Position numbers and translations under genes: made by a program
Notes under the pieces: model-generated
What the model was told of the DNA's origin: nothing
The model's database searches: none
Seen by the model: the letters and a program-made list of their open reading frames with translations, nothing else
Assembly: GCA_019787685.1 (NCBI GenBank)
Contig: JAHNUO010000004.1
Coordinates: 868,001 to 932,000, forward strand
Direction: 5' to 3'
Source of the DNA: Chiua virens
Lineage: Eukaryota; Basidiomycota; Agaricomycetes; Boletales; Boletaceae
DNA: 64,000 bases
Shown here: positions 25,401-34,768 of the stretch, piece after piece
How positions within the stretch are numbered: the stretch's first letter is position 1
How the letters are laid out: each line of letters starts with the position of its first letter

Positions 25401-26125
25401 ATTTCTCCGAAGTTCTAGAACAAACCAAATCTAACATAGATAAAGCCGCGGAAAATATGAAAAACATCGCAGATAGATCGAGAACAGAACCTCCCTCCTA
25501 TTCTATTGGAGATAAGATCTGGCTCTCTACAGCGAATCTAAAAATAAAACAACACCCAAAATTCATGGATAAATGGATTGGCCCATATGACATAATCTCT
25601 ATGCACGGCCCGAATGCTCTAAAGCTTAAACTCCCACGCACTATGCGAATACACCCAGTTGTAAACATTTCTCAGGTTAAACCTTATAAGGAACATCTAC
25701 CAAAACAGCCAGTATACAAACCGCGACCTGTCGTAATCGGAGATGACCAAGAAGAAGAATTCGAAGCAGACTATATTGTCGACTCCCGAATGAAAGGACG
25801 ATGCTTAGAATATCTCATACACTGGAAAGGTTATGACGATGACGAAAGAACTTGGGAACCCCTAAAGAATCTGAAAAATGCACCGGATCTCATATCAGAT
25901 TTCCACGAAGCACATCCAGATGCCCCAAGAAAACTAAAAGTCACACAAACCGAATTTAACTCCATGTTCCGAACCTATGACAATAAAACTTCACACGAAG
26001 ATGAGGATAGTCTCCATCGTCTCAATTATGAAATAGATCATCCGGAGTCTGATCAACAGAAGGGGGATAGTGTTACGATACCAACTTTTCCTCACTTCTC
26101 AACTCCAACGTTCAATCTATTCTAA
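22472..26125 (+). CDS. pol: Retrotransposon Pol polyprotein (PR-RT-RH-IN-chromodomain)
   Basis: The first ATG is at 22472, but the frame is open from 22247 and is probably entered by -1 frameshifting. Domains in order from 22472: aspartic protease DSGANAIFI (about residue 47); reverse transcriptase with YIDD (about 383); RNase H, where the first catalytic Asp of the usual TDAS motif is Asn (ECNSSDFATG, residue 535); integrase with an HHCC finger near 736-775 (HCERC) and the D,D(35)E triad (ADFITD, ISDRGPQF, QSE); chromodomain near 1097-1150 (YLIHWKGYDDDERTWEPL). The ORF runs 55 bp into the 3' LTR. There are no internal stops. Confidence 0.95.
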   Translation: MLNSVPKQIPDGSFIRSTSVEKEIVLPILVSPVNQIGYVGAKALLDSGANAIFIHEDYVAKNKLPTHALPHPIQVFNVDGTKNQAGSITHATQILIDYKGHREIVDAEITNLGKNDLILGFTWLKHHNPHIDWSTGNVTMRRCPESCHSQDEDDFLDSIIAEELKYANSIAESRIFTANMETPPSPPKERTLEEMVPREYLKYAKVFGKTESERIPLCKPWDHHIDLKESFVPKKGCLIPLSVTEQEEVSAFIDDQLKKGYIRPSKSEQTSLVFFVPKKDGKKRMVQDYRYLNEHTTKNNYPLPLISQLVDKLKDAKLFTKMDLRWGYNNVRIKEGDEWKAAFVCHRGSFEPIVMYFGLCNSPATFQTMMNEIFADMNGVVVVYIDDLMIFTDTDDYETHDKIVLEVLKRLEENDLYVKPEKCFFRVKEVDFLGMIVGTDGIKMDNEKTKAVAEWPTPTSVKHIRSFLGLANFYRRFIKDYGKIARPLHDLTKKDQKFEWTFACDEAFTMLKKAFTTAPILAYPDQDSKYRLECNSSDFATGAVLSLEKEGLWHPVAYNSHSMTPEERNYPIADKEMLSVIRSLELWRHYLEGAKHEFEIWNDHQNLMWFMTRQDLNRRQARWAQYLSRFNFTWHHKAGVTMGKADALSRREDHMIGIEDDNKGILLMDPSKIRSAVTLLYNGDQFLSDVQHETMKLSPNAMKHLLSIGYKVEDAFLRKGDRIFIPDALRTKSITMFHDTPEAGHPGYDKTLELLSRTYIWPRMNEEVKNYVSHCERCARFKGSNQKTAGLLQPLETPSLPWEDISADFITDLPLSHSYDSILTVVDRFSKEVEFIPCHKMCTSMDLAKLYLSHIWKHHGLPKTIISDRGPQFASQLMKDICSGLKITPKLSTAHHPQTDGQSERMNREVQQYLRMFCAEKDNTWVDWLPLAQFSYNSKKHTATKFSPFEITRSYIPRMGIMPQSMKNPAAQNFITDFSEVLEQTKSNIDKAAENMKNIADRSRTEPPSYSIGDKIWLSTANLKIKQHPKFMDKWIGPYDIISMHGPNALKLKLPRTMRIHPVVNISQVKPYKEHLPKQPVYKPRPVVIGDDQEEEFEADYIVDSRMKGRCLEYLIHWKGYDDDERTWEPLKNLKNAPDLISDFHEAHPDAPRKLKVTQTEFNSMFRTYDNKTSHEDEDSLHRLNYEIDHPESDQQKGDSVTIPTFPHFSTPTFNLF
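26058..26070 (+). promoter_or_regulatory. Polypurine tract
   Basis: AGAAGGGGGATAG lies directly before the 3' LTR, the expected position of the plus-strand primer. It also lies inside the pol reading frame. Confidence 0.75.
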
Positions 26126-26502
26126 AGATACACGCCTCATGTCAAGGCTGTCCAAAGGATCATATCCGATTGGCTACCACAATAACACAGCATCCATCAA
26201 CACATGCCTCTTATCTCTTCATTTCCCTTATCACTGACTCATACTCGGCAGTGCAAGGCTATGCTCTTATCTATGACTCATATCTATTCACACCTTATCA
26301 TCCAATAGGATACGTTATGCTTATCTACGTAGTTCATACTCAGATTAGAACTCCGACATCCATGTAGTATATAAACCCCATGAATCACAGCCAGAGAGCT
26401 CTAACAAAGTTCTCTTGGAGTTTTTGCCTCTTCACTGGACTGAACCCCCTCTTCACTACACCACTACAACTTTAACAGTCTAGGTTGTTCTAGGTTGTTT
26501 CA
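26071..26502 (+). repeat. 3' LTR
   Basis: 432 bp, visually identical to the 5' LTR, followed by AGTAC. Confidence 0.95.
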
Positions 26503-27510
26503 AGTACTGTCACAAATCCGGCTTCAGCTGGGACAACGTCTGTGGAGCAAATATTCAGGGGAAGGAAGCCGAAAAGGTTTGGAAGGAGTATATTTCACAG
26601 AACTGGGTATGGTATTCTTTCGCATCATGATTGTACACTGTGACACCAATTTAACTGATCTCTGTTTTACTGTAGTCCAATGCCGCAGTGAAGCCTTTCA
26701 AGAAGAAAAGTTTCCCCTTGCTCAACCTCATGGAAGAGATCTATCCCGAGGAGGTAATAGCTAGAGGGGAGAATGTATTCCACCCGGGCCAAGATAGTGC
26801 AGCACTGCAACTTCCTGGTGGCGTTACCGCCACAACTTGCGGTATGATGTCGTCCAACACTGGACTCGGAGGTCCGAGTCCCATCATGATGGATGTATCT
26901 GCTCCGGCATCGCCTGCCCCCCTCAGTTCTACTCATTCCACTTGCAACAAACGCCCTCTTTCCACGGTCTCCCCAGATTCTATCACCTCTCCCTCACTCC
27001 TGTTTTCCCCACCAGCACCGGCATCTGTTTCAACGTACTCCATCAACCCACCCTCCACAGTTTCAAGGAGCTCCAAGCGAAGCTGCCTCTCTGCTGGAGG
27101 CAGAGACAATAACCTGAACAGGATGCTAGACGTACCATCAATCACTATGGTGACAAGCTCAATCGCCAACCTCACCGACGCTGTCTGGTCCTCATTTTGT
27201 GACAAGCTAACCGTGATTGCTCAGGCCACGCAACAATTGTACTCCCTTGAGCCGGCACCTTCTCCTGAACAAATCCTCACCATTGGGGAATACTTTGCTG
27301 AGCCTGAGAATGAAGGGAAAGCACAGCTTTTTTTGAATTTCCAAGCAGCACAGCGTGTGGCTTATGCCAAGAAGCTTTCTGTCATGCTAGGTGTGTTGTC
27401 CAATTAGAGCTTGAGTGGGATTCAAGTTGGGTGGAAATCCATCTGTATCACAGTAGTCTGTCATGTTTTCCTAATCGAATTGATTGGTCACTACAATTTG
27501 AATAATTGTG

Positions 27511-28834
27511 CTACAACAGATCAAGCTCGTCTAAAAGATCGTTGGTAACGTCCAAGTCTGCATCTGAGTCCTCAGCCCGCCCGTGGTGCTCCCCACGTTG
27601 CATCAAAATCCTCTGGTAATCCTCCCACATTGCCTGGGCAATGTTGTCGCGCATCCATCGAGCCGTCACATCATCAGCGGCATCGCAGTCTTGATCAATG
27701 GCAGCATGTTCCTGCCTACCATTACCTTGACCATTATTATCATTGTCATCTGATTTGGAGTCCAAGTCCAAATCCTCAGTGGTGTGATCGTTGAGATCAT
27801 GGGAACGGATGAAGTTGTGCAGGGCACATAGCATGGCAGGGATTCTCACTTGAAATTTGATAGGAAACTCCATTGGGAGATGGAGGATTCGGAACTACCA
27901 CTTGAGGACTCCAAAGATACATTCAATCACGTTTCTGGCAAACGCATGCCGCAGGTTGAACAATTCTTCTTTGTTTGATGGGCTAGTTCAAGTAGTTAGT
28001 AAAAAAATTATTTCGGACATCCAATAATTGAACAAGGCAGACTTACCAGACACTTGCGCAACCCCACTCAGCAAGGTGGTAACACACCCCATGGTATGGC
28101 ATGAGGAGTTGCTTGCAGAGGGGATACCCTGTGTCTGCGAGAAGGTATTTCCCATGTGGGAGCTCAAGGTCGGAGGTGATCGCATCCTCGTACACCCGGG
28201 CATCAGTAGCTGAGCCCTCCCACCCCAATAACACATACATAAAATTCATGTTGAAGTCACAGATGAAAAGACCGTTTTGCGAGAGGAAACCCTTGCGATT
28301 CCAATAGTTTGAGCAAACAAGGGACGTTGGTCTGATGGGGAGATGACTACTGTCAATTGCACCGATTGTGTTGTGGAAGTACAGGAAAAACTTTGGGTTG
28401 CGAAGGATCTTCAAAGGGGTATTTGTGCCAGGTGGAAACGAGACGTATGTTGAATAAAATCGTCAGCTTGAGAGCGCTTCAATGATCCGCTTGAAGTACC
28501 TAGCATAATCGTATAATGAACTAGAAATAAACGCAGGAATGATCACTTACACAGTTATTGTGCTGTTTGAACATTGAAATCGCTCGCCAACGTGACGAAT
28601 GGAGAGGCCAGTAACACACATGTAGAGGGTGATGGCAACTTGCTCTTCTAGTTTGACAGATCTTGAATCAGGAAGGCCTTGAGCTCGGAGTTCAGAGACC
28701 AACTGGAGGAAGACTTCTTTATGAACCCCGAGTTCACACCGGATGCAATCAGGGTGACCAGTGATGAGTTCATTGACCCATGCGCGTCCAGTGAGAGCTG
28801 AGGTGTGATAAGGGATCGGGAGCCTGTGGGGCAA
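27511..28834 (-). pseudogene. Harbinger DDE transposase with one nonsense codon
   Basis: The transposase of the Harbinger element. The N-terminal exon (from 28834) contains LEEQVAITLYMCVTGLSIRH and VGERFQCSNSTI, the helix-turn-helix region. The catalytic exon has GAIDSSHLPI (first Asp) and LLADTGYPL (second Asp). After an intron NVIECIFGVLKW supplies the Glu. The next codon is TAG (27895-27897), then FRILHLPMEFP and a C-terminus rich in Asp ending DLLDELDLL. The order matches the DDE_4 family. The single stop just after the last catalytic residue would remove the C-terminal part, so the gene is probably inactive. Confidence 0.85.
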
Positions 28835-29014
28835 AGGGGCTGAGGAAATATCAACAAGTGAGATGAGAAGTGTCTCAACAACAACCAGAATATTCTGTCT
28901 TGGGCAATGGCCCTGCGGGCCTCAACACCATCAAGAGGCATATGTATGGGGTGATGATACACAAACTAATTCAAGCTCTGGTCAACCTAAGCCGTCAAGC
29001 CGAGGGATGGAACA

Positions 29015-29073
29015 AACATTTACAATCACAGAAGTGCAAAAATGACGGTGAATATTCATTACCATCCAGGCTC
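29015..29073 (-). repeat. Harbinger right terminal inverted repeat
   Basis: Ends ...CATCCAGGCTC directly before TTA (29074-29076) and pairs with 18995-19053. Confidence 0.93.
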
Positions 29074-29139
29074 TTACGTAACATTAGTGTCTTGTCTTGT
29101 TACAGTACCCTAATCAATCACTTATTTGGGCTTACCGAT

Positions 29140-29457
29140 GATCGTTCTGTGTTAAGCTTCGTGTTCGGGCGCACAACGCCTCCACGCCGTCCTCCAGGCT
29201 CACAGCATAGCATCGATCCAAGAGCGCTTTTTCCCGCACACGGGATGGTGCCATCTCGAAGGGCAACGGATGTTAGAAGACAGAATGGCGCCCCCTTTAC
29301 CGTATCCATACAACCTATTGATGACCCGAAACCAATCCCAGCCAATGCTGATGCCCTCCGTCGCCAGAGAACGCGCGCATTGGTGCAGTCGTCTGATTGC
29401 GACAAGATCACTGTGACCGACCTCTCCTTTTCGAGGCGAAAAGAAGCTTGTCGATAA
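29140..29457 (+). CDS. Possible gene fragment next to the transposon
   Basis: An open frame beyond the Harbinger end reads FVFGRTTPPRRPPGSQHS, then PFTVSIQPIDDPKPIPAN, and stops at 29455-29457. Composition is protein-like but there is no recognised motif. The frame opens upstream inside the transposon, so its true start is unknown. It could be the 3' end of a gene cut by the insertion. Confidence 0.25.
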   Translation, partial: DRSVLSFVFGRTTPPRRPPGSQHSIDPRALFPAHGMVPSRRATDVRRQNGAPFTVSIQPIDDPKPIPANADALRRQRTRALVQSSDCDKITVTDLSFSRRKEACR

Positions 29458-31150
29458 AGAATAGAATATCTAGGTGAATTCTTTTACGCCATCCTCGACC
29501 TTGGGGTCTTTAATCATTGGGCCATCATGACATTCAAGTTCAAGTTCGCGATTCGTCCTAGATAAGTAATATATGACATTGTGTAGTCGCTGGAGGAACT
29601 CCACGTCATTGGACAGCGTTACGCTAGCATCGGACGCGAGAATGATGCAGCTTCTGCACTGCCCAAGTGAGATTCGGTACGGCGTCGCTCACGCTGATGG
29701 ATTTCCTCCTTCTCCGACTTTGACGGCGATATAGGCATGCAGTCCGCCAATACCTGAGGCGCTCTCGGAAGAGCGTGTTACGTACTTTTCGTCAGGTCTG
29801 TGACCGTCTGTCCAATACCCGACGTTTCATGCAATCAGACGACTATGGACTTACCGCTCTGACTCATCTGACATATTTTCGGGTGACAGGCAACTACCCG
29901 TGGCGTTTCATTCAGGGGCAACTCAACCAAGCATCTCAACATGTTGAACTTAGGTCCATTGGAACTTGCGAACGCGTTCGGACATGCCAGTCCCTGTGTA
30001 CATAGTAGTTGACTCACAGGTTCAATCTCCTCCATTTTCGCTTTCTGCCTATTTGTGCACCATGGATTCATCACAACGTGGCATCGGAAGCGAACTAACC
30101 AACTTGAAATTGTCTCCAGTACCGCGGAGACGCCGCCCGCGGAGTTCTCACTGGCAAGTGAGTTTCTAATAGATCTGTAATCGACTGCTGCCGCGGGCGC
30201 ACGATGATACTAGTACCCCACTTGTACCTTGGTTCGCCCAGGTCGCCTTCGCCATCGTATTGGGCCGTAAGTAAATTCCAGCATTGTTTACCAGCTGACA
30301 CAGGAACGATTGGCCGCGAATATCCGCTGCCATGAAAAGCTGCGTGGCTTCCTACAGCAAGATAATGCAAGATTCTGCCACGCTACAACGCACGATTGGC
30401 GAGGTCCTGCATTCTTGAGGGCGAAACCATCGATCCGATTCGTGGACTGCCAACTAGCAGGTTGGCGGTGGCGGGACTTGACAGCTCCCTGCCATCGCAG
30501 AAGCCCGGAGACACGTCCACGGATCTCGGAAAAGTGGACGGTGGCTAATCCATGCGATGGTCGGCACCGCGGCGCTGACAGGGACCGAAAGATGAAATAA
30601 GAAATGTAGATGTGGTCACGTTCCGAGGATTCGGAGTAGCCCGTCGGACGGACTAAATTATTTGGACGACAGTTGCAGCACAATTGGGCCCAACCACCGA
30701 CGGATCTTAATATGTACGCACCAGAACGCGTTTCCTACGGAAGGGGAAGGACGAGACACTGATTAATGCGCCGAATCACCGATTTTAAATCAGATGATGG
30801 TCCGCGACTCTATGACGCTTCGACTGGTAACAATAATTCATCCGTCTCTATAGCGAAGATTTGGTTAGTCTGAGTCCGCCAGTAAAAAATACGAACAACC
30901 ACGTTCATTAAGTAATTCTATCAAGGGATTAAATCGTTCACCGGGCCAAACGGTGTTGTTCGAGATGCGTGCCCAGCGCCGCCGATCATGCATATGGGCC
31001 AGATCACAAGACAAACACAGGAATGGCTATAAGCCTTGAGGCTCCTCATTCTTGCCAAGTCAAAATAGCTGACAATTATACATGAACTATCGCATACAAG
31101 TACATGTGGAAGCCAGGCTCCGCTGTCATTCATTCACCGTGGGCACGCGT
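29458..31150. other. No recognisable gene
   Basis: Only short unsupported reading frames on both strands, with no conserved motif and no clear repeat that I can see. Confidence 0.5.
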
Positions 31151-31658
31151 TCAGTCCTGGATAGTGACCTTGTTCTTTCGGCACGATGTTTAGCCAGTCT
31201 CGATCTGAGTATCAAGCTTACACACTTACTTTGTAGAAGGCAACATGATTCTTGATCTGGGCAGCCTTCTCTTTGGGGTCGGGATAGTACCTGGACGGTA
31301 ACTGTAAGGATCAGGCACACTGCATGCAGCGTGGCGACTCGCCATGCGATATCCTTTACGGACTTTCCGTCGACATCGGCAGAATAATACGAGGCGGTAC
31401 TGTGATTACGGGATGATGAGGAAAATCTATCTTTGATATGATCCGATATGTACCCTTTCCAAGGACACACGGTTCTACACGATCAATTGCGACGGTTGAG
31501 CAGGCGATAAGCGATGGACAGTGATGAGCTTACGATGTATTTGAGGTTACGAGGTTGACATTGCGCACGGAATCAGGTGGGAAGTAATAATTACCCTCGA
31601 GTACGATAGCGTTATCGGACTCTGCGAGTACGGTGGTGTTGAGGAGAACTTTGACCAT
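31151..31658 (-). CDS. DUF427 family protein
   Basis: A small protein of about 95 residues from five exons. The ATG at 31658 gives MVKVLLNTTVLAESDNAIVL, EGNYYFPPDSVRNVNL, then after introns TVCPWKG, TASYYSADVDGKSVKDIAW, and YYPDPKEKAAQIKNHVAFYK, ending VTIQD at TGA 31151-31153. This is the full conserved core of DUF427 (CPWKG, ASYY, AWYYPDP, VAFY), a family whose biochemical role I do not know. One intron (31291-31342) uses a GC donor. The mitochondrial carrier gene starts 180 bp away in the opposite direction. Confidence 0.88.
31291..31342 (-). other. GC-AG intron in the DUF427 gene
   Basis: The exon ends ...GATATCGCATG, the intron begins GCGAGT and ends CCGTCCAG, and the next exon starts GTACTATCCC. 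The result, IAWYYPDP, is the conserved family motif, so the non-canonical donor is well supported. Confidence 0.85.
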
Positions 31659-31837
31659 GGTGTGATACGACTGACCGTCGGGTCGGCAAGAGCCGGAACG
31701 AGATTGACAAACCTCGCCGAAGTTCGGTTGGCGCCCGGTTATTGACTAGACAGACTACTCTACTCTCGACCGTGACAGCGGATCTTGCGTAGCTAGCATT
31801 TCACTACGCAGCCAACCCCGCTTGGCGGGGACGAGCG

Positions 31838-33157
31838 ATGCCGCAAGACGAGAAAAGATGGACCGCAAACAGCATGCTCGGTGTGTCGCCCTCTTTACCT
31901 TCTTTGCTTTCCTCCTCACTCACACGACACGACCCTTGTACTCCCAGCTGGCGCTGGAGGTGGTCTCGTTGCCAGCATTGCTACATGCCCACTCGATGTC
32001 GTCAAAACAAAGCTACAGGCACAGCGAGCAGTCCATGGCCAACCAGGCTACGAAGGCGTTCTTGGTCCGTATCCACCCGGCAATGATTTCGGATATTCCA
32101 TGTTCCTCTTATCACACGCTTTCTCTTTCGGTCAGACATCGTCAAGACTACCCTGAGACATGATGGTATTCGAGGCATGTATCGCGGCCTCGGTCCAACC
32201 ATCCTCGGATACCTTCCCACTGGGCAATCTACTTTCGCGGTCTATGATGGCATCAAGCGCCGCTTCGGCGAACCTCCCCTCGGAGAACCCGTTCAGCCCG
32301 GGAGAATCTATCCTGCAGCACAACCCAAGGGCTACCAACCAGTTATGCGAGACCATCCGTGGACACTTCACATCCTCTCCGCCATGATCGCTGGTGCGAC
32401 CAGCACAACATTTACGAATCCACTATGGGTCATCAAGACGCGCTTCATGGTATGCCCCATCCCTCTCTCGTTCCGTTCTCTGCGCAAACATTTACCTCGG
32501 TCCCTCCGCATGTCAGACGCAGTCCCGACGAGAAGTGAGGTATAGACATACATTCGATGCTGCCCTGACCATCTACCGTACCGAGGGCATCCGCGCATTC
32601 TACCGTGGACTTCTTCCGAGCCTATTCGGCATCACTCACGTTGCTGTCCAGTTCCCATTGTATGAAGAACTCAAAAAATGGGCACGTGCGTTGCGTTCGA
32701 TTTGATAAGACCAGTCGGTGACTAAACGAAAACGTGTTCACCCAGAGGGCGACTCAACAGCTCCCTTGCGTAGCAGTACTATTCTTCTCTGCTCCGCCAT
32801 AGCCAAGATGACGGCCTCCGTCGCCACTTACCCACATGAAGTTGTACGTACACGACTGCAGACACTCCGACTACCCATTGCGGAGGATCTGTCGTCAGAT
32901 GGTATGATCAAGACACATACAAAACGGAGTATTCTGTACATCACCCGCAAGATCATACAAAAGGAAGGCTGGAGTGGCCTAGTACAAGGGGTTATCTGTT
33001 AATCTATTTCGAACGGTGCCCAACAGTGCAGTTACGCTATTAACGTGCGTCATTTTTGATTGCAAAATTCAGGGGAGGCGATTGTATGTTGACGCTCATG
33101 TCGTTTTGTCGGCATAGGTACGAATTACTGATGCGCCATTTATCCTCGCCGAGATGA
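31838..33157 (+). CDS. Mitochondrial solute carrier (SLC25; NAD/FAD/folate group), apparent frameshift
   Basis: An inner-membrane carrier. Exon 1 MPQDEKRWTANSML joins AGAGGGLVASIATCPLDVVK after an intron. The three carrier repeats show PLDVVKTKLQ, NPLWVIKTRF and YPHEVVRTRLQ. GMYRGLGPTILGYLPTG and FYRGLLPSLFGITHVAVQFP are typical second-half motifs. The third repeat resembles yeast NAD carriers (SAIAKMTASVATYPHE), so NAD+ transport is my best guess; FAD or folate is possible. The last exon LSVNLFRTVPNSAVTLLT...YELLMRHLSSPR (TGA at 33155-33157) is in frame only if one G of the GGGG run at 32988-32991 is removed. Confidence 0.85.
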
Positions 33158-34768
33158 TATATGGACCTGATCGTAGCAAGTCAAGTACCTTGTGTGCTTG
33201 GCCCACGCTTGGCCTTCATTGAATACTGCCCTACCAAGAACTCTCTTATTACACGGCAGTATTCGCCCTGACTAGACGAAGCCAATATAATCCACCCGTT
33301 GTGCACTACATGTACATATCCAAGGAAAGGACGACGCATAACGTCGGACGTCTTACACGATTTCTCTTCATAATTTATATCTTGCAATCGCATTCTGGCA
33401 TTGGTTTCTATTTTTATATATCTCACCACCGGGTGACGTTTTCACTGCCTCTGATGCGTTCATACAACGACGGGTTCCTCGAGATGCTGACATCATACGC
33501 ACACACGGGTCTTGGATCTCCCTCCTTGGGCCTTGACAAGCGAGTCGTGGCGAATGACTCCGGTCCACGTCTCAAGGGGATTGGTGACCGTTTTCGGGAG
33601 ATAATTGTCCGCTCGCAAAGGAACCGCGATTCACCATGTGGGAGGACGCGGCCCGGATCTGTCCATGCGCGCACTCTCGCCGTCGCCAACTGGGGATGTG
33701 CATGTGATGTGTACCGGCTATGGAGAAGCCCGCGTCGAGTGTTTGGACTCACCGCGCATCAGGAAACGTCATCAAACAGCGATATCAATAAGTTTGATCA
33801 TGATGCGGGCATGTGCGCATCTAGAGAGGTGAGACGCATCATGGGGCGTGTCTGTCCGGAAGGTGTTTCGCAGCCCACGCGGCCGTCGGGAAAAACACCG
33901 CTCAGCGGGCTTGTCCTGTTGCAGGCACCCGCTCTTCAAAACCTTCAAGATCGGTGCCAATAATACGTGACCAACTCACATATCCCGACCCCAGACAGTC
34001 TTGTTTGCAATTATTTTTGGATATTCTTGGGCGTCATTGTCATTAGAGAAACAAACATTGAAACAAAAAAGAATCGCTGCGTTCTGTCGTATTGTAATCC
34101 CTGCGGCGCTCACTTGGTATGCGAAACAAAAGAACCAAAAAAAAAAAAAGAGAGAGAAGAAAGTGTCGGTTATAAAGAAGACAAACATCGTTCATCGGTG
34201 TCCATTCCTCCGATTCAGAGAATCTGCCGTCCAGCGTACGTTTCCACACGAAATACATAGTAAAGCTTGAGGTAGCTAGTTAAAAAGCGAGCGTGATAGC
34301 TCCCGATATGGGAGTGGAGGAAGTGTGGATGTAAAAAACGGATTGCACGGCACGGGAGTAAAAGCGTCCATAAAAGTTGGTGCTTGGCTGATGCAATGAA
34401 TGGATGAGCCTAGAGCTTCGCGCATGAACTTTGGGCTACATCAAGTTTGAATGTGGTGGTTTGGATAAAACTCTCGGAGGGCATGGTCCACACAGGAGAG
34501 CACAAGGTAATTACCGAATAGCGGACGAATGGAAAGAGGACGGCCTGCGAACAAAAGACTGTCCAGGAAGCGTGAAAAGTGGCAGCTGTGTAGCATATGG
34601 GTCAGAAAGCGAGAAGCAGAGGGGACACGCGACACCATTACACGCCGGGGGAAGTGCGACAACAGGAGGGCTGCAAGGCAGACAAAAGGTATCCGAACAA
34701 TGTTTCAATCACAATGAGAACCGAGGAGCAAATAAAATAAAAAGTAAACGCGTACAAGAACGCCAGAG
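33158..34768. other. No recognisable gene
   Basis: Open stretches exist on both strands around 33300-33960, but composition and overlap argue against any one being real. An A-rich run followed by GAGAGAGAAG lies near 34137-34160. Confidence 0.5.

Larger units (their letters stand above)
19590..26502 (+). mobile_element. Ty3/gypsy LTR retrotransposon with integrase chromodomain
   Basis: Two 432-bp LTRs (19590-20021, 26071-26502) begin TGTTACG and end GTTTCA and look identical base for base. They are flanked by AGTAC (19585-19589, 26503-26507), a 5-bp target duplication. Inside are two small leading ORFs, gag with CCHC knuckles, and pol in the order protease-RT-RNase H-integrase-chromodomain, which defines a chromovirus-type Ty3/gypsy element. 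A purine-rich tract precedes the 3' LTR. Identical LTRs mean recent insertion, yet gag has a base insertion and RNase H a catalytic change, so it may have moved with help from another copy. Confidence 0.96.
19242..27407 (+). pseudogene. Harbinger Myb/SANT-like protein, split by the LTR element
   Basis: This is the second protein of Harbinger elements, a DNA-binding partner thought to bring the transposase to the ends. The start MVNYVGQNAPQDATEDG at 19242 leads to a trihelix-like region (WRVVEVEALIRYFHQHK), then a likely intron, then LKVQYTAIAKY. There the retrotransposon lies after AGTAC. Beyond it, from 26503, the gene resumes in frame: YCHKSGFSWDNVCGANIQGK, EAEKVWKEYISQNW, an intron, then a Pro/Ser-rich part and a C-terminus ending LSVMLGVLSN at 27407. 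Apart from the insertion I see no other break. Confidence 0.8.
18995..29073. mobile_element. PIF/Harbinger DNA transposon interrupted by a retrotransposon
   Basis: Termini are 59-bp inverted repeats (18995-19053 and 29015-29073) beginning GAGCCTGGA, with three mismatches that I can see. They are flanked by direct TTA copies (18992-18994 and 29074-29076), the 3-bp target duplication typical of PIF/Harbinger. Inside are a Myb/SANT-like gene (+) and a DDE transposase (-) in convergent order, the standard two-gene content of this superfamily. Removing the LTR element and its target duplication leaves about 3.16 kb. The transposase has an in-frame stop and the Myb/SANT gene is split, so this copy is not autonomous. 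Confidence 0.93.

Noticed and set aside
33301..33963. 220-codon plus-strand open frame
   Set aside because: Overlaps equally long minus-strand frames, has no motif, erratic composition and no intron pattern like neighbouring genes.
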